From: Kiritimatiellia bacterium
Lineage (GTDB): Bacteria > Verrucomicrobiota > Kiritimatiellia > RFP12 > UBA1067
DNA: 64,000 nucleotides
Reading direction: 5' to 3'
NCBI GenBank assembly: GCA_017514235.1
Contig: JAFWKK010000018.1
Location: 1-64,000, forward strand
Both the position numbers and the translations under genes were made by a program. The stretch's first letter is position 1. Each line of letters opens with the position of its first letter. Positions 60,032 to 64,000 of this stretch are shown here, in pieces. A model generated the notes under the pieces. That model saw only the letters and a program-made list of their open reading frames with translations. It was not told the origin of the DNA and ran no database searches.

Positions 60032-60937
60032 TTAGCCTGCTTCTGGCGGTTCCAGGATCCAGCGCTTGTTGTACCAATACCATTCGCCCGGATAGCGGCG
60101 GATGTTGGCGTCGAGCATTCCAAGGGCCTGGCGCGTCAGCCGCGCGGCCTCGGCCTTCCGGTCGGTCGCAGCGGGGTCGGGCCTCAGCGTACCCAGGTGG
60201 TCGAATACATGCTGGCCCCCTTCCCGGCGCATCATCGCCACCACGATCGGGCAGCCGCAGCGCACTGCGAACATCGCGCCGGCGCGCGACACGTTCGCCG
60301 TGCCGCCGAAGAACGGTGCGGAGACGTCGCGCTTTCGCACGCGCAGGTCCGGCAAGATGGCGAACGCGCGTCCAGCCGACAGTCTCTCGCGTATCCGGGC
60401 GAGCGTATCGCGGTCGTCTCGGTCCAGCACCTCGATGTCGCCGTAGTGGCGGGTCATCCATGCGTTGATCTTCTGGTTGCGCTGACGCGCCGCTATCGCA
60501 AAGAGCGGCAGGCCGTACTTCGCCATCGACCATGCCGCCATGTACCAGTTTCCGCAGTGCGGCACCATGATAACGACACCGCGTCCCTCGTCCACGTACG
60601 ACTGGAGCCGATCCTTGTACATGAGGCCGTCCCGCACGTACCGGTCCATCCACGCCCGGTCGAGCGACGGCGCCCGCATCATCTCAACGCCGGTCATCAT
60701 GACGTTCTGCAGCGACTGCACTGCGATCGCCTCGGCCTCGCGGCGGCTTTTCTCCGGGAAGACCGACATGATGCGTTCCAGAGTGCGGCGCCGCTTGAAG
60801 CGGAGCACGCGGAACGCGACGACGCCCAGTACGCGCGCCGCCGACATCGCCGCTCGGTACGGCACGATGTTGACTAGCGCGCATGCGCACCGCAGCGCAC
60901 CGTATTCCAAGTTTGTCGCCAGCCTGCCCTTCGCCAT
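60032..60937 (-). CDS. LpxL/HtrB-type lysophospholipid acyltransferase with HX4Y
   Basis: The 301-aa protein of the lipid A acyltransferase family would add a secondary acyl chain to lipid A or a related lipid at the inner membrane. Family landmarks are VPHCGNWYMAAW near residue 127, ILPDLRVRKRDVSAPFFGG near 205 and WYWYNKRW at the end. The catalytic motif is normally His-x4-Glu/Asp; here His127 is followed by Tyr132 in the acidic position. The ATG at 60937 is preferred because the longer frame runs into rnfG antisense-like sequence. It follows rnfG by 32 nt and is likely cotranscribed with the rnf genes. Confidence 0.82.
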   Translation of the reverse strand: MAKGRLATNLEYGALRCACALVNIVPYRAAMSAARVLGVVAFRVLRFKRRRTLERIMSVFPEKSRREAEAIAVQSLQNVMMTGVEMMRAPSLDRAWMDRYVRDGLMYKDRLQSYVDEGRGVVIMVPHCGNWYMAAWSMAKYGLPLFAIAARQRNQKINAWMTRHYGDIEVLDRDDRDTLARIRERLSAGRAFAILPDLRVRKRDVSAPFFGGTANVSRAGAMFAVRCGCPIVVAMMRREGGQHVFDHLGTLRPDPAATDRKAEAARLTRQALGMLDANIRRYPGEWYWYNKRWILEPPEAG

Positions 60938-60969
60938 CTCAAATCTCGCGCAGTCCGGACAGGGCAGCG

Positions 60970-61485
60970 CTACCTCAGCTTCTTCTGGGCGTCGGCGATG
61001 GCGCGGCAGACCGCGCGGGAGGTTATGGTCGCCGAGGTTATGGCCTCGATCTCGCCGCCGTCTTTCTTCACGCGCAGGGACGAGCCGTCCTTGCCGGAGA
61101 ACTGGGACGAAAACTCGGCGGTTTTCATGTTCATGCCCAGCCCCGGCGTCTCGGACGCTGACAGCGTCCTGTAGCATACGACTGTCTTCTTGTCCGCCTG
61201 GAAGCCGACCATCAGCACGATATCGCCGCCGTAGCCGCCGCCGTCGGCGCCCCTAGCCGCGTAGCCGACGACCTTGCCGGAGGCGTCGGTTCCGACGTAG
61301 AACCCGTCGGACGCCTCGACCTTCTCCGCGCCCTGCGGAAGCACTGCCTTGACGGCGGCCTGCTCCTGCTTGGCCCCCATCTCCGAGATCGGCCCCTTTG
61401 TGATGTCGTTCACATAGGCAAGGACCGCCGCGCACACTGCGCTGATGGCCGTCAGGCTTGCCACAAGCGAAAGCATCTTCTTCAT
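60970..61485 (-). CDS. rnfG: Rnf electron-transport complex subunit G
   Basis: The 171-aa protein has one N-terminal membrane segment (LVASLTAISAVCAAVLAYV). The FMN-binding domain ends with AITSATITSRAV, the site where FMN is attached covalently to a Thr in RnfG/NqrC proteins. TLSASETPGLGM is the other conserved stretch. The Rnf complex couples ferredoxin:NAD oxidation to ion transport across the membrane, typical of anaerobes. It follows rnfD by 15 nt. Confidence 0.93.
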   Translation of the reverse strand: MKKMLSLVASLTAISAVCAAVLAYVNDITKGPISEMGAKQEQAAVKAVLPQGAEKVEASDGFYVGTDASGKVVGYAARGADGGGYGGDIVLMVGFQADKKTVVCYRTLSASETPGLGMNMKTAEFSSQFSGKDGSSLRVKKDGGEIEAITSATITSRAVCRAIADAQKKLR

Positions 61486-61500
61486 CGCTTACCCTCCCTC

Positions 61501-62505
61501 TTACTTCTTGCTTCCGAAAGGCCTTGGCTGCGTCCAGCGGTTGATCAGCGGACACACAGAGTTCATGATGAGTATCGCGAAACTGCACCCCTCCGGATAG
61601 CCGCCGAACTGGCGGATCAGCATGCAGACAAGTCCGCAGCCGAAGCCGAAGATCAGCTTGCCCTTCGCAGTCGTCGGCGACGTCACATAGTCAGTGGCCA
61701 TGAAGCACGCGCCGATCATCACGCCGCCCGTCAGCACCTGCGCCATCGCAGGCGCCCCGCCGGCGATCAGGGAATAGACGAACACCGTCGCGATGAATGC
61801 GACCGGAATGTGCCAGGTTATCACCTTGCGGACGAGAAGGTACGCCGCGCCGATGGCGAGCGCGATCGCCGACACCTCGCCTATGCAGCCCGGCATGTTG
61901 CCGGTCAGCATGTCCCAGAGGCAGGGTATGCCCGTCGCGGCGCTGTCGCAAAGCCCGTGCGGAGAGGCGGAGGCCGTCGCCTCCGCGGCGAACCACGTCT
62001 TCATCGTCGCAAGCGGCGTAGCGGTGGTCGCCGCCTCGGGCGTCTTCCACCAGAACGGCTTGAGCCACGTCGTCATCGGTCCGGTGAAAGAGATGAGCAT
62101 GAACGCGCGCGCGGCAAGCGCCGGGTTGAAGGGATTCATTCCGAGGCCGCCGAAGACCTGCTTGGCGACGCCGATCGCGAAGACAGAGCCGACGACCGCC
62201 ATCCAGAGAGGTATGCCCGCCGGCAAGTTCAGCGCCAGGAGAAGCCCCGTCACTACGGCGGAGAGGTCACCGATAGTGTTGTCGCGCTTCATCGCCATGC
62301 GGCAGAGGGCTTCAGTCACGATGCACGTCGATACGCAGACGGCGACCGTCCATACGGCCGGCATCCCGAAGAAGAAGATTCCGGCCGCCGTCGTCGGCAG
62401 AAGCGCGATGATCACGTCAAGCATGATCCGCCGCACGGACGAATGCACGTGCGCGTGCGGCGACGAACTCAGTATGTAGTGTTCAGCAGTCTCTTTCGGT
62501 TTCAT
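61501..62505 (-). CDS. rnfD: Rnf electron-transport complex subunit D
   Basis: The 334-aa integral membrane subunit has about nine or ten hydrophobic segments. Conserved RnfD/NqrB stretches are visible: SSVRRIMLDVIIALLP near residue 22, GGLGMNPFNPALAARAF near 120 and the FMN-attachment-like TTATPLATMK near 165. The start overlaps the rnfC stop as ATGA, so translation is coupled, and the ribosome site is AAGGAGG inside rnfC. Confidence 0.94.
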   Translation of the reverse strand: MKPKETAEHYILSSSPHAHVHSSVRRIMLDVIIALLPTTAAGIFFFGMPAVWTVAVCVSTCIVTEALCRMAMKRDNTIGDLSAVVTGLLLALNLPAGIPLWMAVVGSVFAIGVAKQVFGGLGMNPFNPALAARAFMLISFTGPMTTWLKPFWWKTPEAATTATPLATMKTWFAAEATASASPHGLCDSAATGIPCLWDMLTGNMPGCIGEVSAIALAIGAAYLLVRKVITWHIPVAFIATVFVYSLIAGGAPAMAQVLTGGVMIGACFMATDYVTSPTTAKGKLIFGFGCGLVCMLIRQFGGYPEGCSFAILIMNSVCPLINRWTQPRPFGSKK

Positions 62506-63911
62506 TTTGCCTCCTTGGCGGCTGCGGCGGCCTTGGCCTTTTCGGCGGCGATGCGCGCGCGGATGGAGTTCTTGGCGCGGCGGCACATCTGGGTTATCGT
62601 GCGGTAGGAGGGGCAGCCGAAGCTGCACGCGCCGCACTCGATGCAGTCCATCACGTGGTATTCCTTCTCGGCGGCCTGGATGTCGTCCGCCTCAACCGCC
62701 TTCGAGATTTCCGCCGGGTTCAGGTTCATCGGACACGCCCTGAGGCAGCGCCCGCAGTTTATGCACGGTCCCGAGCCGTACTGGAAGACGCGGCGGCGCG
62801 ACAGGAGCAGCAGGCCCGACGTAGTCTTGGTCGTGGCGATCTCCATCGTCGGCACAGCAAAGCCCATCATGGTTCCGCCGGAGATGACCTTCGCGGGCGG
62901 CTCCTTCTCGCCGCCGCAGAACGCCACGAGGTCTGCGTACTTCGTGCCGCAGGGCGCCAGGACGTTCTTCGGCTCGGCAACGGCGTCGCCCGAGACCGTG
63001 GTGACGCGGGAGAGAAGCGGCTCGCCCTTCTCAACGGCGTCTGCTATGGCGGCGACGGTGCCGACGTTTTCGACGACACAACCTACGTCGATGGGCAGGG
63101 CGGGAGGCTCCGGCACCACGCGACCGACGGTCGCGAATATCTGGTGTTTCTCGCTGCCCTGCGGATAGAGAACCGGCAGCACGACGATCTCGACGTTGCC
63201 CTCGATGTCCGCAAGAGCCTTCTCAAGCGCGGCGATCGCCTCCGGCTTGTTCGCCTCGACGGCAACGCGCACCGCGCACTGGCCGAGGATCTTGCGCATT
63301 ATCTCGATGCCGACGCGGATGCGGTCGGCGCGCTCGAGCATGACGCGGAAGTCGGCCGTAAGGTACGGCTCGCATTCCGCTCCGTTCAGCACAAGGTATT
63401 CGCAACGCTTGCCTGGCGGCGGGTTAAGCTTGACGGCCGTCGGGAAGCCAGCGCCGCCCATGCCGCAGATGCCAGCCTCCTCGACGCGCTTCAGCAGCTC
63501 TTCGCGCGTCGCGGCCTTCCAGTCGAGAGGAGGGAGAACGGGGCCTTCCCCCGTCGAGGCAACCGGACTTTCCGGAGCTTCCGGCGGTTGGGCGGTCGTG
63601 TCGAGTATCACGGCGTCGGCCTTGCCGCCGGCGGGGCCGGGGCGCTTCTCAACGGCCTTTACCTTGCCTGAAGAGCTAGCGCGCACGCATACGGAGATGA
63701 AGCCGTTCTTCTCGCCGATCAGCTGCCCGCGCGTCACGAAGTCGCCGGGCTTCACGATGCACTTCGCCGGCGCGCCGAGATGCTGGCTCATCGAGATCAC
63801 GAGTTCCGCCGGAAGCGGCAGGAGCTCGATCGCCTTGTCGCGCGCGAGCTCCTTGTTGTAGTCGGGGTGGACCCCGCCCTTGAAGCGAAATGACGATTTT
63901 ACGGTCTTCAT
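62502..63911 (-). CDS. rnfC: Rnf electron-transport complex subunit C
   Basis: The protein has 469 aa. FKGGVHP at the N-terminus opens the RnfC barrel-sandwich domain, followed by the NADH/FMN-binding Rossmann part (EEAGICGMGGAGFPTAVKL near residue 150). Two 4Fe-4S clusters lie at about 383-435 (CINCGRCLRACP and CIECGACSFGCP). The Ala/Lys-rich tail is short. It begins 2 nt after the rnfB stop; a longer reading would overlap rnfB without a ribosome site. Confidence 0.94.
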   Translation of the reverse strand: MKTVKSSFRFKGGVHPDYNKELARDKAIELLPLPAELVISMSQHLGAPAKCIVKPGDFVTRGQLIGEKNGFISVCVRASSSGKVKAVEKRPGPAGGKADAVILDTTAQPPEAPESPVASTGEGPVLPPLDWKAATREELLKRVEEAGICGMGGAGFPTAVKLNPPPGKRCEYLVLNGAECEPYLTADFRVMLERADRIRVGIEIMRKILGQCAVRVAVEANKPEAIAALEKALADIEGNVEIVVLPVLYPQGSEKHQIFATVGRVVPEPPALPIDVGCVVENVGTVAAIADAVEKGEPLLSRVTTVSGDAVAEPKNVLAPCGTKYADLVAFCGGEKEPPAKVISGGTMMGFAVPTMEIATTKTTSGLLLLSRRRVFQYGSGPCINCGRCLRACPMNLNPAEISKAVEADDIQAAEKEYHVMDCIECGACSFGCPSYRTITQMCRRAKNSIRARIAAEKAKAAAAAKEAK

Positions 63912-63913
63912 GA

Positions 63914-64000
63914 TCAGTGTCCCGTTTCGAAGTGGGGGTCGACCGACATGCACTTCGCCGGACACTTCGCGGCGACCTGCTCGTCAGTCGGCGGGTTCTC
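63914..64000 (-). CDS. rnfB: Rnf electron-transport complex subunit B, C-terminal end
   Basis: The last 28 codons on the minus strand (ENPPTDEQVAAKCPAKCMSV, then DPHFETGH and TGA at 63914-63916) are open from the right edge. The KCPAKCM-type end, and the position 2 nt before rnfC, fit the tail of RnfB, the ferredoxin-like subunit that precedes rnfC. The rest lies beyond the window. Confidence 0.75.
   Translation of the reverse strand, partial: ENPPTDEQVAAKCPAKCMSVDPHFETGH

Noticed and set aside
1..64000. CRISPR arrays, insertion sequences, prophage genes, tRNA genes, riboswitches
   Set aside because: I looked for spaced direct repeats, transposase/integrase motifs and tRNA-like cloverleaf sequences and found none I could support; only protein-coding repeats occur.

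Overview
The left edge holds the 5' end of a 16S rRNA gene on the minus strand. Its opening bases (AGAGTTTGATTCTGGCTCAG, then GAACGAACGCTGG and GCATGCAAGTCG) resemble the Verrucomicrobiota/Kiritimatiellota/Lentisphaerota side of the PVC superphylum. The protein content agrees: many Tat-exported glycosidases, XylR-type (LacI-like sensor plus AraC HTH) regulators, huge secreted LamG or autotransporter-repeat proteins, a BspA-like LRR protein with an InlB-type repeat, and an Rnf complex. I infer an anaerobic gut Kiritimatiellae-like glycan degrader with high-GC DNA; the rank assignment is inference. Layout, left to right. (1) 1-262: start of an rRNA operon with boxA, promoter and UP-like tract. 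(2) 369-14025, minus: a BspA-like surface protein, then a sugar locus read from 14025 leftward: giant repeat protein, GH2 enzyme, 1546-aa two-glycosidase fusion, MFS sugar porter. A divergent XylR-type regulator sits at 14165. (3) 15426-23637: a Tat metallo-beta-lactamase-fold lipoprotein, then a tightly overlapping minus-strand operon: GH20-like hydrolase, PHP-like protein, tannase/feruloyl esterase, RsgA-like GTPase, metallophosphoesterase, KDG kinase. (4) 23730-36990, plus: Mpv17-like membrane protein and GntR/LacI-type regulator, then a pectin side-chain locus (GH127, GH78, giant repeat protein, DUF4838 protein). (5) 36.87-41.6 kb: a scrambled, decaying segment with a GH106 remnant, an intact XylR regulator, a second XylR remnant and a DUF4091-type glycosidase cut by an in-frame amber codon. 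(6) 41626-59065, minus: a large export and glycan locus with a LamG surface protein, GH36-like and GH27 alpha-galactosidases, GH109, an M20 peptidase, three paralogous deacetylase-like Tat lipoproteins and another giant surface protein. (7) 59167-64000, minus: a secreted propeller-like protein, a lysophospholipid acyltransferase and rnfG, rnfD, rnfC and the end of rnfB. How the parts fit: surface proteins and Tat/Sec-exported hydrolases would capture and cut plant cell-wall (rhamnogalacturonan, arabinan, galactan, feruloyl esters) and possibly mucin-type glycans. XylR, GntR/LacI and AraC-type regulators would sense the released sugars, the MFS porter imports them, and KDG kinase feeds uronate carbon into central metabolism. 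The most striking observation is that all four giant secreted repeat/LamG proteins end in the same short C-terminus, P-x-G-x-x-[IM]-[ILM]-[IL]-R (P absent in one), written with different codons. I know of no named sorting signal of this form. A second theme is promoter architecture: extended -10 boxes with 18-bp spacers, and three genes whose start codon lies exactly 7 nt after the -10 box, suggesting leaderless mRNAs.
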